From Flavobacterium antarcticum DSM 19726 (GTDB lineage Bacteria; Bacteroidota; Bacteroidia; Flavobacteriales; Flavobacteriaceae): a DNA stretch of 35,544 nt. This document shows positions 16,423-25,320 of this stretch, one piece after another; positions within the stretch are counted from its first letter, which is position 1; each line of letters begins with the position of its first letter. A program made the translations under genes and the position numbers. Where the stretch lies: NCBI RefSeq assembly GCF_000419685.1, contig NZ_ATTM01000010.1, positions 1 to 35,544 of the forward strand. Direction: 5' to 3'. The notes beneath the pieces were generated by a model. It did no database searches. It had not been told where the DNA came from and was given only the letters and a program-made list of their open reading frames with translations.

Positions 16423-18317
16423 TATTTTTTTAATCGATAGTGATTGTTGGGCAGAATTTCTACCACGTTATGTTCTAATAATTCTTGTAACGCAAAGATA
16501 ACTTGATTTGAAGGTTGACGGGTCACTTTTTCTAAACTTCTTGAGTCTAAGGTGGCGTCTGATAATGCTGTTATGATCAGATTAGTAGTTGAAATGGCTT
16601 TTGGTTGTTGTTTTTTCAACGTGATGCAATACGAACAAATCCCGCAATTTTCCTTTTTATCTTCGCCAAAATACCTCAAGATCAATTTTGATTTACACTC
16701 GTTTTTAGTCGAAACGTATTTTAAAACAGAATGCAATTGCTTCGTTTTTAATTCATTTTGCACAACTAAAAATTTAGAAACCCGATTGATCGTTCGTTCG
16801 TCCTCTCTGACTTCATTAAAAATAATTGTGCTGTCGCTTCCATTTGCTGTATAAGAAATGATTTCTTTTTTATGCAATTGTGCTAAAATACCTAATACCA
16901 CTTCTTGCGTCGTTTGTGCTTTTTTAGCAATCAAAACAACATTCATAACAGCCGGAATTTCGTAAATTCCCGGATACGTTCGTAACATGGTCAGAATTAC
17001 TTCTTCTTGATGGCTGTTCAAACTCATGTAGCGAATCACTTCTTTAGAAGGAATCAAGAATTGCACTGTGATTTTTTGTGAAAATTCTTGTGAAAGTGTC
17101 ACGATACCTTGACGATCTAGAAATTGAATGGCATTGAATGTCTTCAAAGTGGGCAACTGATATTGACTGCAAAACACATTCAGGTTGAAGGTGTAACTGT
17201 CGTCAATTCCTTCGCCGTAACCGATCCTGAAAAACGAGTTGAGCTTTTTGTAGACTTTCGTCAAAAATTCCTTGTCCGGTAAAACCGCTAAAAACTGCCC
17301 TTCGGCTTGTAAATAATCAGAAGGACTATTGAGTAAAACGGCAAATGCTTTCTGACCATTTCGGCCACAACGACCCGCTTCCTGGTAGTAGCTTTCCATC
17401 GAATCGGGAAGTTGAATGTGAATCACGGTTTTTACATTTCCTTTGTCAATTCCCATTCCAAAAGCATTTGTGGCCACAATGACTTGCACTTTTTCAGAAG
17501 TCCAAAGCGTCATGTTTTTGTTTTTTTCAATAGTAGACAATCCGCCGTGATAATAAGTGGCAGGAATTCCAGATTGCTGCAATTGTCTAGAGATTTCGAC
17601 ACAAGATTTTCGGTTTCTCACATAGATGATCGAAGGTTCAGGGTTTTTCTTTAAAATTTGAACCATCCGATGCAACTTGTCTTCTACTTCAAAAACCATA
17701 TAAGCGATATTGTCGCGGTCAAAGGATTTTTCAAAAAGCGTAACGGCTTCCAATTTTAAAATGGAAATGATGTCTTGCTTCACTTGAGGAGTCGCTGAAG
17801 CAGTTAAAGCCAAAACAGGTGTTTTTGGAAAATGTGTTTTGAGATTTGTAATTTTCAAATAAGCCGGTCGAAAATCATTTCCCCATTGCGAGATACAATG
17901 TGCTTCATCAACCGCAATCAAATTAATAGGCAAACTTTTAAGACGCTCTAAAATCCAATCTGACTGCAACCGTTCAGGAGAAAGGTATAATAATTTATAA
18001 TTTCCATATTGACAATTGTCCAGCAAATTACTTACTTCATCCGCCGAAATCCCTCCCGTCAATCCAATTGCTTTGATTCCTTTGGTTTGTAAATTTTCGA
18101 CTTGGTCTTTTATCAATGAAACTAAAGGCGAGACAACTAGCGTAAGCCCGTCTTGCAGAAGTGCAGGTATTTGGTAGCAAATTGATTTTCCACCACCGGT
18201 TGGCAATTGAGCGAATGTGTCTTTTTGAGCCAACACATTTTCAATAATTTCAGCTTGTAAACCTCTAAAATTATCGTGATTCCAATACTTTTTGAGCAGT
18301 TGAAGAGCGTCGTTCAT
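16422..18317 (-). CDS. recQ: RecQ family ATP-dependent DNA helicase
   Basis: A 631-residue RecQ-type 3'-5' DNA helicase. Motif I is PTGGGKS (residues 39-45), motif II is DEAH (137-140) followed by the RecQ-specific CISQWG, motif VI is QEAGRCGRNGQ. A zinc-binding subdomain follows with Cys541, Cys558, Cys561 and Cys564, then a short winged-helix-like C-terminus. No HRDC domain is visible; this form is common in Bacteroidetes. It acts in recombination and fork repair. It ends in a one-base overlap with fmt. A 9-bp inverted repeat (18328-18336/18378-18386) spans the intergenic space in front. Confidence 0.97.
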   Translation of the reverse strand: MNDALQLLKKYWNHDNFRGLQAEIIENVLAQKDTFAQLPTGGGKSICYQIPALLQDGLTLVVSPLVSLIKDQVENLQTKGIKAIGLTGGISADEVSNLLDNCQYGNYKLLYLSPERLQSDWILERLKSLPINLIAVDEAHCISQWGNDFRPAYLKITNLKTHFPKTPVLALTASATPQVKQDIISILKLEAVTLFEKSFDRDNIAYMVFEVEDKLHRMVQILKKNPEPSIIYVRNRKSCVEISRQLQQSGIPATYYHGGLSTIEKNKNMTLWTSEKVQVIVATNAFGMGIDKGNVKTVIHIQLPDSMESYYQEAGRCGRNGQKAFAVLLNSPSDYLQAEGQFLAVLPDKEFLTKVYKKLNSFFRIGYGEGIDDSYTFNLNVFCSQYQLPTLKTFNAIQFLDRQGIVTLSQEFSQKITVQFLIPSKEVIRYMSLNSHQEEVILTMLRTYPGIYEIPAVMNVVLIAKKAQTTQEVVLGILAQLHKKEIISYTANGSDSTIIFNEVREDERTINRVSKFLVVQNELKTKQLHSVLKYVSTKNECKSKLILRYFGEDKKENCGICSYCITLKKQQPKAISTTNLIITALSDATLDSRSLEKVTRQPSNQVIFALQELLEHNVVEILPNNHYRLKK

Positions 18318-18395
18318 AGCGTTTCGTTGCGGAAATTATTTTAACTAAAGTACTACATTTTTAGCAATTTCGTGCCTATTTCCGCAGCTGATTTC

Positions 18396-18947
18396 TTAGT
18401 TGGAAACCGACTGATTTACATTTTCCAGTATAAAAGTAATGCGGTCGCTTAAGGAACCTTTCGGCACTTCAATCAAATCATATCCGTATTTTTGATACGT
18501 TTCCTTCAAGTGGTCGTAAATTAATTTGGCTTGCTCGTAATTTTCATAACGTGCATCATCGCTGATGTAAATTTCTTCCCAAGGCGGAAGAATGAAAATT
18601 TTAGTGTACTTGTGTTCTTTACAACAGGCATCAAAATGTGGAGGATAACTGTCGCCAATATAATGCATGTAAGCCAAAACATCAGGAATGCCACGGTCTA
18701 AAAAAACGATGGATTCGGTTTCATCACAAGCATTTTGGAACTGCTTTTTTCTACCTTCTAAAAGTAACTCGCTAAAAAGTAATGGGTTTTCCAGGAACAA
18801 TTGCTCGATGCCTTGTTTTTTCGCCTCCATCGTAACTTCGCGCGAAATTTCAGGGTAACAACAATATCCTTGGTTAAGTAAGCCTTCGATAATGGTCGTT
18901 TTTCCTGTGCCAGGTCCGCCAATAATTACAATTATTTCCTTTTGCAT
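18396..18947 (-). CDS. AAA family ATPase / nucleotide kinase-like protein
   Basis: A 183-residue P-loop protein of the AAA_28 type (related to the NadR kinase domain). Walker A is GGPGTGKTT at residues 10-18, a Walker B-like strand is SIVFLDRGIPDVLAYMHYIG, and an Arg-rich lid region follows (PPWEEIYISDDARYENYEQA). The substrate is unknown. I place the start at ATG 18947: a TTG ten codons upstream lies within the promoter -7 element TAAATTTG (18972-18965), so it would not be transcribed. The gene is divergent from the DUF493 gene and is followed 78 bases later by recQ on the same strand. Confidence 0.9.
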   Translation of the reverse strand: MQKEIIVIIGGPGTGKTTIIEGLLNQGYCCYPEISREVTMEAKKQGIEQLFLENPLLFSELLLEGRKKQFQNACDETESIVFLDRGIPDVLAYMHYIGDSYPPHFDACCKEHKYTKIFILPPWEEIYISDDARYENYEQAKLIYDHLKETYQKYGYDLIEVPKGSLSDRITFILENVNQSVSN

Positions 18948-18964
18948 TTTTTTGAAATAAGGGG

Positions 18965-18995
18965 CAAATTTACTCAAACATTTTTAGATAACGAA
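18965..18995 (-). promoter_or_regulatory. promoter of the AAA ATPase gene
   Basis: Minus strand TAAATTTG (18972-18965), with TTCG (one mismatch to TTTG) 19 bases upstream. Start codon about 18 bases downstream. Confidence 0.6.
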
Positions 18996-19132
18996 AGTAT
19001 TTTGAATTCCTTTCACGGTTTTTATAGTTAAATTGTTTTAGATCCGTTTAAACAGGTGTTCAAAACAATTTTTCTGGCGTTAAAATACCTTAAAGCCTTG
19101 ATAAAAAACTTTAAATTCTATATCTTTTGACG

Positions 19133-19140
19133 TATATTTG
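19133..19140 (+). promoter_or_regulatory. promoter -7 element for the DUF493 gene
   Basis: TATATTTG, with TTTA (one mismatch to TTTG) 19 bases upstream at 19110-19113. The start codon is at 19163. Confidence 0.6.
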
Positions 19141-19162
19141 TTCTCTATTTTCAAAATTTAAG

Positions 19163-19447
19163 ATGGATAAAAAAACAGAAGAATTTTACGTACGTTTGAA
19201 GGAAGAATTAAGTAATACTTCACTTTGGCCTTCAGAATATCTTTATAAATTTATCGTTCCTTCAGAACTAAATAAGATTAATGAAATTGAAAATGCATTC
19301 AATGATATGGGTGCCGTAATCAAAACACATCAATCCAAAACAGGAAAATACACAAGTGTTTCGGTCAATGTACGGATGAAAAGTCCAGAAGCTGTTATCG
19401 AAAAATACATACAAGTTTCAGGAATTGAAGGCATAATTTCACTATAA
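19163..19447 (+). CDS. DUF493 family protein
   Basis: A 94-residue protein of the DUF493 (YbeD-like) family. ATG 19163 is chosen because the promoter -7 element lies at 19133-19140, inside any longer frame. The fold is a ferredoxin-like ACT-related domain: strand YLYKFIVPS, helix NEIENAFND, strand AVIKTHQSKTGKYTSVSVNVRMKSPEAVIEKYIQVS. In E. coli YbeD the function is unclear; small-molecule binding is suspected from the fold. The stop overlaps the next start by one base (TAATG), so it is coupled to the DUF4290 gene. Confidence 0.92.
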   Translation: MDKKTEEFYVRLKEELSNTSLWPSEYLYKFIVPSELNKINEIENAFNDMGAVIKTHQSKTGKYTSVSVNVRMKSPEAVIEKYIQVSGIEGIISL

Positions 19448-20172
19448 TGATAAAGGAAAAGAAATACAGTAAGGAATCTGCAAACGATGTGGTGTTTAAT
19501 TTAGAATACAATTCTGAACGTCCGCATTTGATGATTCCGGAATACGGAAGACACTTGCAAAAGTTGATCAACCAAGCCGTTGCCGTAGAAAACCGTGACG
19601 AACGAAATAAAATGGCCAAGTACATCATCCAAGTAATGGGAAATTTAAATCCTCATTTACGCGATGTGCTTGACTTCCAACACAAACTTTGGGACCAGTT
19701 GTTTGTAATGTCTGATTTTAAATTAGACGTAGATTCTCCTTATCCTATACTTTCGCGAGAAGTACTGCAAATGAAGCCGGATAAATTAGAATATCCACAG
19801 GCTTTCCCGAAATACCGTTTTTATGGAAACAACATCAAATACATGATTGATGTTGCCAATAAATGGGAAGACGGAGATTTAAAAAGTGCGTTGATAAAAG
19901 TGATTGCCAATCACATGAAGAAATCGTACTTGAGTTGGAACAAAGACACCGTGAAAGACGACGTTATTTTTGAACACCTGTATGAATTGTCTGATGGAAA
20001 AATCAATTTAGTAGAAAGTTCGGAAGAGTTGCTCAATACAAATGATTTGTTACGAACGAATCAGCGAAGTTCCAATAAAATTTCAGCAACGACTTCGCAA
20101 AAGCCTAAGATTATGAAAAAAGGCAAACCGACGAATCCAGTTCATAAAAATCAAAATAGAAAACCACAATAG
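19447..20172 (+). CDS. DUF4290 domain-containing protein
   Basis: A 241-residue protein matching the DUF4290 family, which is restricted to Bacteroidetes. Signature segments: LEYNSERPHLMIPEYGRHLQKLI near the N-terminus, ENRDERNKMAKYIIQVMGNLNPHLRD, WDQLFVMSDFKLDVDSPYPI and FPKYRFYGNNIKYMI. The C-terminal 50 residues are Lys/Asn/Gln-rich and probably disordered. Function unknown; the constant position before murA suggests a housekeeping role. It starts in a one-base overlap with the DUF493 gene and ends 53 bases before murA. Confidence 0.93.
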   Translation: MIKEKKYSKESANDVVFNLEYNSERPHLMIPEYGRHLQKLINQAVAVENRDERNKMAKYIIQVMGNLNPHLRDVLDFQHKLWDQLFVMSDFKLDVDSPYPILSREVLQMKPDKLEYPQAFPKYRFYGNNIKYMIDVANKWEDGDLKSALIKVIANHMKKSYLSWNKDTVKDDVIFEHLYELSDGKINLVESSEELLNTNDLLRTNQRSSNKISATTSQKPKIMKKGKPTNPVHKNQNRKPQ

Positions 20173-20225
20173 CAAAAGCAATTTCTAGAAATTGTGCAGC
20201 TGTTTTTAAGAAAATAATTTTATAA

Positions 20226-21542
20226 ATGGGAGTTTTTAAAATAGAAGGCGGCATTCGTCTTAAAGGAGAAGTGATTCCACAAGGAGCTAAAAATGAAGCA
20301 TTACAAATTTTGTGTGCCGTACTTTTAACACCTGAAAAAGTAACGATTAATAATATTCCAGATATTATTGACGTCAATAAATTGATCGCAATATTAGAAC
20401 ATTTAGGCGTTAAAATTCAACGAAACGGAAAAGGATCTATTACATTTCAAGCTGATGAAGTGAATATTGACTATTTAGAAACCGAAGCATTTAAAAAAGA
20501 AGGCGGTTCTTTGAGAGGTTCCATTATGATTGTTGGTCCTCTTTTAGCTCGATTTGGAAAAGGATACATTCCAAAACCAGGTGGAGACAAAATTGGTAGA
20601 CGACGTTTAGATACGCATTTTGAAGGCTTCATCAACTTAGGTGCCAAATTCAGATACAACCGCGAAGACCACTTTTACGGAGTGGAACAAACGGAAGAAG
20701 GATTAAAAGGAGCAGACATGTTGCTGGACGAAGCGTCAGTAACCGGAACGGCAAACATTGTAATGACCGCTGTTTTAGCAAAAGGAATTACAACCATTTA
20801 CAATGCAGCATGTGAACCGTATTTGCAACAATTATGTAAGATGTTGAATTCCATGGGTGCTAAAATTACCGGCGTTGGTTCCAACTTATTGACAATTGAA
20901 GGCGTGACAAGTTTAAATGGTTGTACACACCGAATCTTGCCGGACATGATTGAAATTGGTTCGTGGATTGGTCTTGCCGCCATGACTCGTAGCGAAATTA
21001 CTATTAAGGATGTGAGTTGGGAAAATTTAGGATTGATTCCATCCACATTCAGAAAATTAGGGATTACCTTAGAAAAACGCGGAGACGACATTTATATTCC
21101 AGAACACAAAGACGGATACCAAATAAAAACCGATATTGATGGTTCAATTCTTACGGTAGCTGATGCTCCTTGGCCTGGTTTTACACCTGACTTATTGAGT
21201 ATCGTATTAGTAGTTGCTACTCAAGCAAAAGGCGATTTGTTGATTCACCAAAAAATGTTTGAAAGCCGTTTGTTTTTTGTAGATAAATTAATTGATATGG
21301 GTGCGAAAATTTTGCTTTGTGACCCGCATCGTGCCGTGGTAATGGGACATAATTTCCAATCACAATTGAAAGCAACGACAATGTCTTCACCAGATATTCG
21401 AGCGGGAATTTCCTTGTTGATTGCTGCACTTTCTGCAAAAGGAACGAGTACCATTCAAAACAGCGAACAAATTGATCGTGGATACGAGCGTATTGACGAA
21501 CGATTGAGAGCTTTAGGAGCTAAAATAGTAAGAGAGGATTAA
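20226..21542 (+). CDS. murA: UDP-N-acetylglucosamine 1-carboxyvinyltransferase
   Basis: A 438-residue MurA, the first committed enzyme of peptidoglycan synthesis: it adds enolpyruvate from PEP to UDP-GlcNAc in the cytoplasm. Seen: GAKNEALQILCA with the PEP-binding Lys-Asn pair, the flexible loop PGGDKIGRRRLDTHF, TNxxT-like VTGTANIVMTAVLA, and the C-terminal SPDIRAGISLLIAAL. In the loop the usual catalytic Cys (Cys115 in E. coli) is Asp121 (codon 20586-20588). Asp at this site is known from Mycobacterium tuberculosis and Chlamydia and makes the enzyme insensitive to fosfomycin, so intrinsic resistance at the target is expected. It ends before a bidirectional terminator. Confidence 0.98.
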   Translation: MGVFKIEGGIRLKGEVIPQGAKNEALQILCAVLLTPEKVTINNIPDIIDVNKLIAILEHLGVKIQRNGKGSITFQADEVNIDYLETEAFKKEGGSLRGSIMIVGPLLARFGKGYIPKPGGDKIGRRRLDTHFEGFINLGAKFRYNREDHFYGVEQTEEGLKGADMLLDEASVTGTANIVMTAVLAKGITTIYNAACEPYLQQLCKMLNSMGAKITGVGSNLLTIEGVTSLNGCTHRILPDMIEIGSWIGLAAMTRSEITIKDVSWENLGLIPSTFRKLGITLEKRGDDIYIPEHKDGYQIKTDIDGSILTVADAPWPGFTPDLLSIVLVVATQAKGDLLIHQKMFESRLFFVDKLIDMGAKILLCDPHRAVVMGHNFQSQLKATTMSSPDIRAGISLLIAALSAKGTSTIQNSEQIDRGYERIDERLRALGAKIVRED

Positions 21543-21560
21543 TTCCCGTATATTCAAAAT

Positions 21561-21602
21561 AAAAAAAACCGAAGTTCAAATAAATGACTTCGGTCTTTTT
21601 TG
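21561..21602. terminator. bidirectional terminator between murA and the DUF5686 gene
   Basis: ACCGAAGT / ACTTCGGT (8 bp, 21568-21575 and 21587-21594) with an A-run on the left and T-run on the right, so it works for both convergent genes. Confidence 0.9.
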
Positions 21603-21620
21603 TGCTTGTTTGTGACCTTT

Positions 21621-24101
21621 TTAATTCAATACGTCTAGGAATTTCAATCCAAAAACGACGCCATCTCCTTGATAACCGTTTTGGTACGAACGCACATAAT
21701 CAAATCTAAATATTTTAAATTTTCCAAAACCCAATCGGTCTAAACCAACGCTGAATTCCTGATACGGTTTGCGATCTGGAGTCGAAAGATTGTGAAATCC
21801 TACAATTAATGTGGTATTCAGTTTGTTGAGAAGCGGAATTTTATTCATTATAAATCCTTCAAAATTATGTTCAGCATGCAGTTCAAAATACGAATCGTTT
21901 GTACTGTTTGTATAGTAAGGCATAAGGTTAAATACGTTTAAGTAACTAAAGCCAGTTCCAACATGTGTTTGATTTCCATTAAAATGTTGGTAATCTATAA
22001 AAGAGATATTTTCTGCATTAAAGAATTTTCCTCCCTTAATATTGGTTGCAAAACTTCCTTTATTGCCTAAAACTTTGCTGTAAAACACGCGACCTGAAAT
22101 TTGTTCGTACGCATAATTTTTATCGGTTGCAGCAAATGCTTTTTCAACATTGAAAAATAAAGTTGGATATTTCGAATTTCGAACCTTCAATTTGCTATCA
22201 GGTCTAGAGATGTATTTTTGACCAAAATTAATTACGGTTCCAATGCTAGCTTTCGTTAAATGATGCGTTTCAAAAGCGGGTGTGGTGTAATCATTTGGAG
22301 CCAACGGATTATTAGAAGTGAATGCGTCATTGTTTTTTATGATGACAAAATCCGTGTTATTAAACAAGTTTTTCCGTTGTTCATATGCAACTGCCGCCGA
22401 AAGATAAACGCCATTTGCCACGTCTCGACCAAATGCAATTCTAGCAAATTCCTTATTGTACAACTTCATAAAGTTATTTTTGAAAAAGAGCGTACTCACA
22501 GAATTTACTAATTTAGAAATGGGTTCAGTTTCATTAAACTGACTTACGGTTGTTCCTCCAGATACAGTTAAAGTGGCGTAATTTTGTGTATTGAATCGGT
22601 GCGTAAAATTCCCCATAACGCGAAGCCGCTCTTCAGCAAACCCATAATTAAAGGTCGATTTAATTCGAGTGTATTTGCCGTTTTCTTCATTAAATTTGGT
22701 ATAAGAAAAACCACTGTTCAAATTATAACCTTGAACGGTATTGTAACTCAGGGATGTGAAGTCAATCAAACCATCGTACGATAAGGTATAGTTTTTCTTT
22801 GAATTTCTATAACTGTATCCGGTGGCAAGATCTAAAATTTTAAACTTGTTGTGTTTCGCATCAATAGAATCCAGGTACTTGTCTGATTTTCGTAAAATTT
22901 GTAAACTGTCTTTTTTGATGTAATCCTTATTTTCCTCCATTGTCAAAGGCACAGGTCTTGCAGTATTCCAAAAAGTACTGTCTTTTTTATTGGCATTGTC
23001 TTCAAAACTCAGAATTTCATTGGTGAATGTCTTTTTTGAAAATTCATCCGGAAATTCATAATTAGTAAAAACATGCGTGAATTTCCCCAAAAATGTAATT
23101 CCAAAAGCACCAGCATTGAACTCTAAAGATTGACTGTTTTTAGACCAAATGTGAGTTTTAGTATTGTAGCTGAAATTTTGTTTTAAATTCATGGTGTTCA
23201 TGAATTCTTGTTTCGCACGATAACCTTTGATGTCAACATCGACTCCGTAAATGGCCCAACTGTCTTCGGCAATATAAATGTAGCCTTCAAAAACAGGTTC
23301 GGCATCACGTTTTGGAACCAACTTGATTTTATTAATCATTTGATTGTTTTCGTCTTGAAAAGTACCTTCTAAAACATATTTATAATAGCTAAACGCATTG
23401 TCAGCGATAGGTGAAATCATTTTGGCACCCAAAGAAACGGTATTGTTGTAAAAATCAAAAGCACTTCCACGAGCCGAATTGTAACTGTAACCATTGTCGT
23501 TTCCGCTGATTTTAGAGGCAATAATTCGTTCCTTGAAATTGTTGGGTTTCTCATACATGATTTTTGAAATCGTCTCTGAAAGGTAAATAATTCCCGTTCC
23601 TGTAGAATCTAGAGAACCATCCATATCGCCAATTTCTTGACCAAATATTTTTTTAGGAGCATCTTTTAATTTGAAAATTCCTCTTGAATAGAAATCGGCT
23701 TTAAAGCGAGCCGTCCGGTCTGAATTGTCTTTTCGTGCGGCAATTGCTTTTCGAATAACACGATCGGCTGGATTGTCCTTCTTGTTGATAACCACTTCGG
23801 CTAAATCAATATTTTCCTCTGCTAATTTAACATTTAATTCGTGTGGAAATGACGAGATTGTTACGGTTTTCTTTAACGTCTTGTATCCTAAATATTGAAA
23901 TATTATCGTGTAAGTTCCGGTCGTTTTTACATTGAGTTCATAACTCCCTTGGTCGTTTGAAGATGTTCCGTTGTACGTATTTTCGATAAATATGGATACT
24001 GCAGGAAGCGTGAGTCCATTGTTGTCGGTAACAGTTCCTCTTATTTGTGCAGATAAAACTGCAGTAAAGAAGAAAAATAAAAGCATAGTAATTTTTTTCA
24101 T
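21621..24101 (-). CDS. DUF5686 and carboxypeptidase regulatory-like domain protein
   Basis: An 826-residue outer-membrane protein. Residues 1-18 are a signal peptide (KITMLLFFFFTAVLSAQ). Residues about 20-105 are a carboxypeptidase regulatory-like sandwich (IRGTVTDNNGLTLPAVSIFIENTYNGT), the same module found at the start of SusC-like proteins. The rest is the DUF5686 region with DFYSRGIFKLKD near residue 140 and a long series of amphipathic beta-strands ending GVVFGLKFLDVLN, typical of a barrel. No TonB plug is recognisable, so it is not a classical TonB receptor. Function unknown. aroQ lies 66 bases upstream on the same strand and no terminator separates them, so they may share a transcript. 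Confidence 0.88.
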   Translation of the reverse strand: MKKITMLLFFFFTAVLSAQIRGTVTDNNGLTLPAVSIFIENTYNGTSSNDQGSYELNVKTTGTYTIIFQYLGYKTLKKTVTISSFPHELNVKLAEENIDLAEVVINKKDNPADRVIRKAIAARKDNSDRTARFKADFYSRGIFKLKDAPKKIFGQEIGDMDGSLDSTGTGIIYLSETISKIMYEKPNNFKERIIASKISGNDNGYSYNSARGSAFDFYNNTVSLGAKMISPIADNAFSYYKYVLEGTFQDENNQMINKIKLVPKRDAEPVFEGYIYIAEDSWAIYGVDVDIKGYRAKQEFMNTMNLKQNFSYNTKTHIWSKNSQSLEFNAGAFGITFLGKFTHVFTNYEFPDEFSKKTFTNEILSFEDNANKKDSTFWNTARPVPLTMEENKDYIKKDSLQILRKSDKYLDSIDAKHNKFKILDLATGYSYRNSKKNYTLSYDGLIDFTSLSYNTVQGYNLNSGFSYTKFNEENGKYTRIKSTFNYGFAEERLRVMGNFTHRFNTQNYATLTVSGGTTVSQFNETEPISKLVNSVSTLFFKNNFMKLYNKEFARIAFGRDVANGVYLSAAVAYEQRKNLFNNTDFVIIKNNDAFTSNNPLAPNDYTTPAFETHHLTKASIGTVINFGQKYISRPDSKLKVRNSKYPTLFFNVEKAFAATDKNYAYEQISGRVFYSKVLGNKGSFATNIKGGKFFNAENISFIDYQHFNGNQTHVGTGFSYLNVFNLMPYYTNSTNDSYFELHAEHNFEGFIMNKIPLLNKLNTTLIVGFHNLSTPDRKPYQEFSVGLDRLGFGKFKIFRFDYVRSYQNGYQGDGVVFGLKFLDVLN

Positions 24102-24166
24102 AAACGAGGTTGGTTTTTGGCTATAGAGATAGACGCTTCTGGGATCAAAAAGGTTGCATGGCGGTT

Positions 24167-24580
24167 TTATAAAAACGAAAATAGAGCAAGTTCGTAGCTT
24201 TTTAGACCAAAACCGGTTACGATTCCCTTCGCATTTGGAGCAATAAATGATTGATGACGAAATTCTTCACGCGAAAATGTATTGGAAATATGTACTTCAA
24301 CTACAGGTGTAGATATTGCTTTTATCGCGTCACCAATAGCGATAGAAGTATGAGTATACGCTCCAGCATTTAAAACAACACCATCGTATGAAAAACCAAT
24401 TTCATGTAGTTTATCAATTAATTCGCCTTCAATATTACTTTGAAAATAATGCAAGTTGATACTGATGTATTTTTGTCGAAGTGTGTCAAAGTAGCTTTCA
24501 AATGAATGGCTTCCGTACACTTCGGGCTCTCTTTTTCCAAGCAAATTTAAATTTGGTCCATTGATAATGATGATGTTCAT
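24167..24580 (-). CDS. aroQ: type II 3-dehydroquinate dehydratase
   Basis: A 137-residue type II dehydroquinase, third step of the shikimate pathway (3-dehydroquinate to 3-dehydroshikimate), usually a dodecamer. Motifs: IIINGPNLNLLGKREPEVYG at the N-terminus with the Arg of the mobile loop and catalytic Tyr, QSNIEGELIDKLHE, LNAGAYTHTSIAIGDAI with catalytic Asn/Ala-Tyr region, and VEVHISNTFSREEFRHQSFIA with the catalytic His. ATG 24580 is chosen; nine extra upstream codons are AT-rich and precede the family start. It feeds chorismate supply and therefore the trp operon of this window, though the two are not linked in transcription. Confidence 0.97.
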   Translation of the reverse strand: MNIIIINGPNLNLLGKREPEVYGSHSFESYFDTLRQKYISINLHYFQSNIEGELIDKLHEIGFSYDGVVLNAGAYTHTSIAIGDAIKAISTPVVEVHISNTFSREEFRHQSFIAPNAKGIVTGFGLKSYELALFSFL

Positions 24581-24605
24581 AAAATATGATTTTGAGTAAA
24601 AATAC

Positions 24606-24635
24606 AAAAAAAAGCCGCTCTTTTGGAACGGCTTT
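24606..24635 (-). terminator. terminator of the 176-residue barrel gene
   Basis: Minus strand AAAGCCG / CGGCTTT with an 11-base loop (24611-24617 and 24629-24635) followed by eight T. Confidence 0.85.
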
Positions 24636-24657
24636 CAATTTTGTATGTGGAGGTACT

Positions 24658-25188
24658 TTAGAAACGCAATCCTGCAGAAAGCTGAATTACTTTATTGGTC
24701 ACTGAAGCATCTTTTGACGTATCTGTTAAACCTACAACGTAACGCGCTTGTACAAAAATAAATGAAGTTAGATTATATCCAATTCCACCTACAGCAGCAA
24801 AGTCAAAAGTTTTAGCACGGAATGTTTCTGGAACATCATCGTTAACCAAGAATGAAAATTGTGGACCCGCTTCAAGACTTAATTTATCACTAATCAAGTA
24901 AAATTTTGCAAGAACAGGCAATGAAAGGTAATCTAATTTGTAATCTTCATTTTGATATTCAGTTCCTTGAGACGAATAAAGAAGTTCCGGTTGAATGGAA
25001 ACATTTTCTAATAAGTTAAGTTCTGCTAAAATTCCAACGTGAAAACTAGTAAGGTTATCACCGTTTATTCCACCTCCATCAAGAGTGGAGAAGTTGGCAC
25101 CAATTTTAGCGCCATATTTTAAAGACTGTGCTTTTACAGCTGTAAATCCCAGTAAAAGAAATGCAGCAGCTAAGAATAAATTTTTCAT
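24658..25188 (-). CDS. outer-membrane beta-barrel protein (PorT-like family)
   Basis: A 176-residue small barrel. Signal peptide residues 1-20 (LFLAAAFLLLGFTAVKAQ). After it LKYGAKIGANFSTLDG and then GILAELNLLENVSIQPELLYSSQG, YLSLPVLAKFYL and LEAGPQFSFLV are the typical strands of the beta-barrel_2 family (PorT type). It ends in Phe, as barrel proteins recognised by BamA do. The specific function is unknown. A -7 element TACTTTTG lies at 25221-25214 and a terminator follows, so it is a single-gene unit beside a second barrel gene. Confidence 0.9.
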   Translation of the reverse strand: MKNLFLAAAFLLLGFTAVKAQSLKYGAKIGANFSTLDGGGINGDNLTSFHVGILAELNLLENVSIQPELLYSSQGTEYQNEDYKLDYLSLPVLAKFYLISDKLSLEAGPQFSFLVNDDVPETFRAKTFDFAAVGGIGYNLTSFIFVQARYVVGLTDTSKDASVTNKVIQLSAGLRF

Positions 25189-25213
25189 GTTTTTTGTTTA
25201 AATAATTACCACG

Positions 25214-25221
25214 CAAAAGTA
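25214..25221 (-). promoter_or_regulatory. promoter -7 element for the 176-residue barrel gene
   Basis: Minus strand TACTTTTG, 25 bases upstream of the start codon; no clear -33 element at the expected distance. Confidence 0.5.
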
Positions 25222-25267
25222 CGAAATATATCTCCTGAAACTAGAGCACTTACCGAAAGTTTGGTGC

Positions 25268-25297
25268 AAAAAAAATGTGGAGTATTAACTCCACATT
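25268..25297 (-). terminator. terminator of the 174-residue barrel gene
   Basis: Minus strand AATGTGGAGT / ACTCCACATT, 10 bp with a 4-base loop (25274-25283 and 25288-25297), followed by eight T. Confidence 0.92.
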
Positions 25298-25320
25298 CTG
25301 TATTAAATTACAATTCTGAA

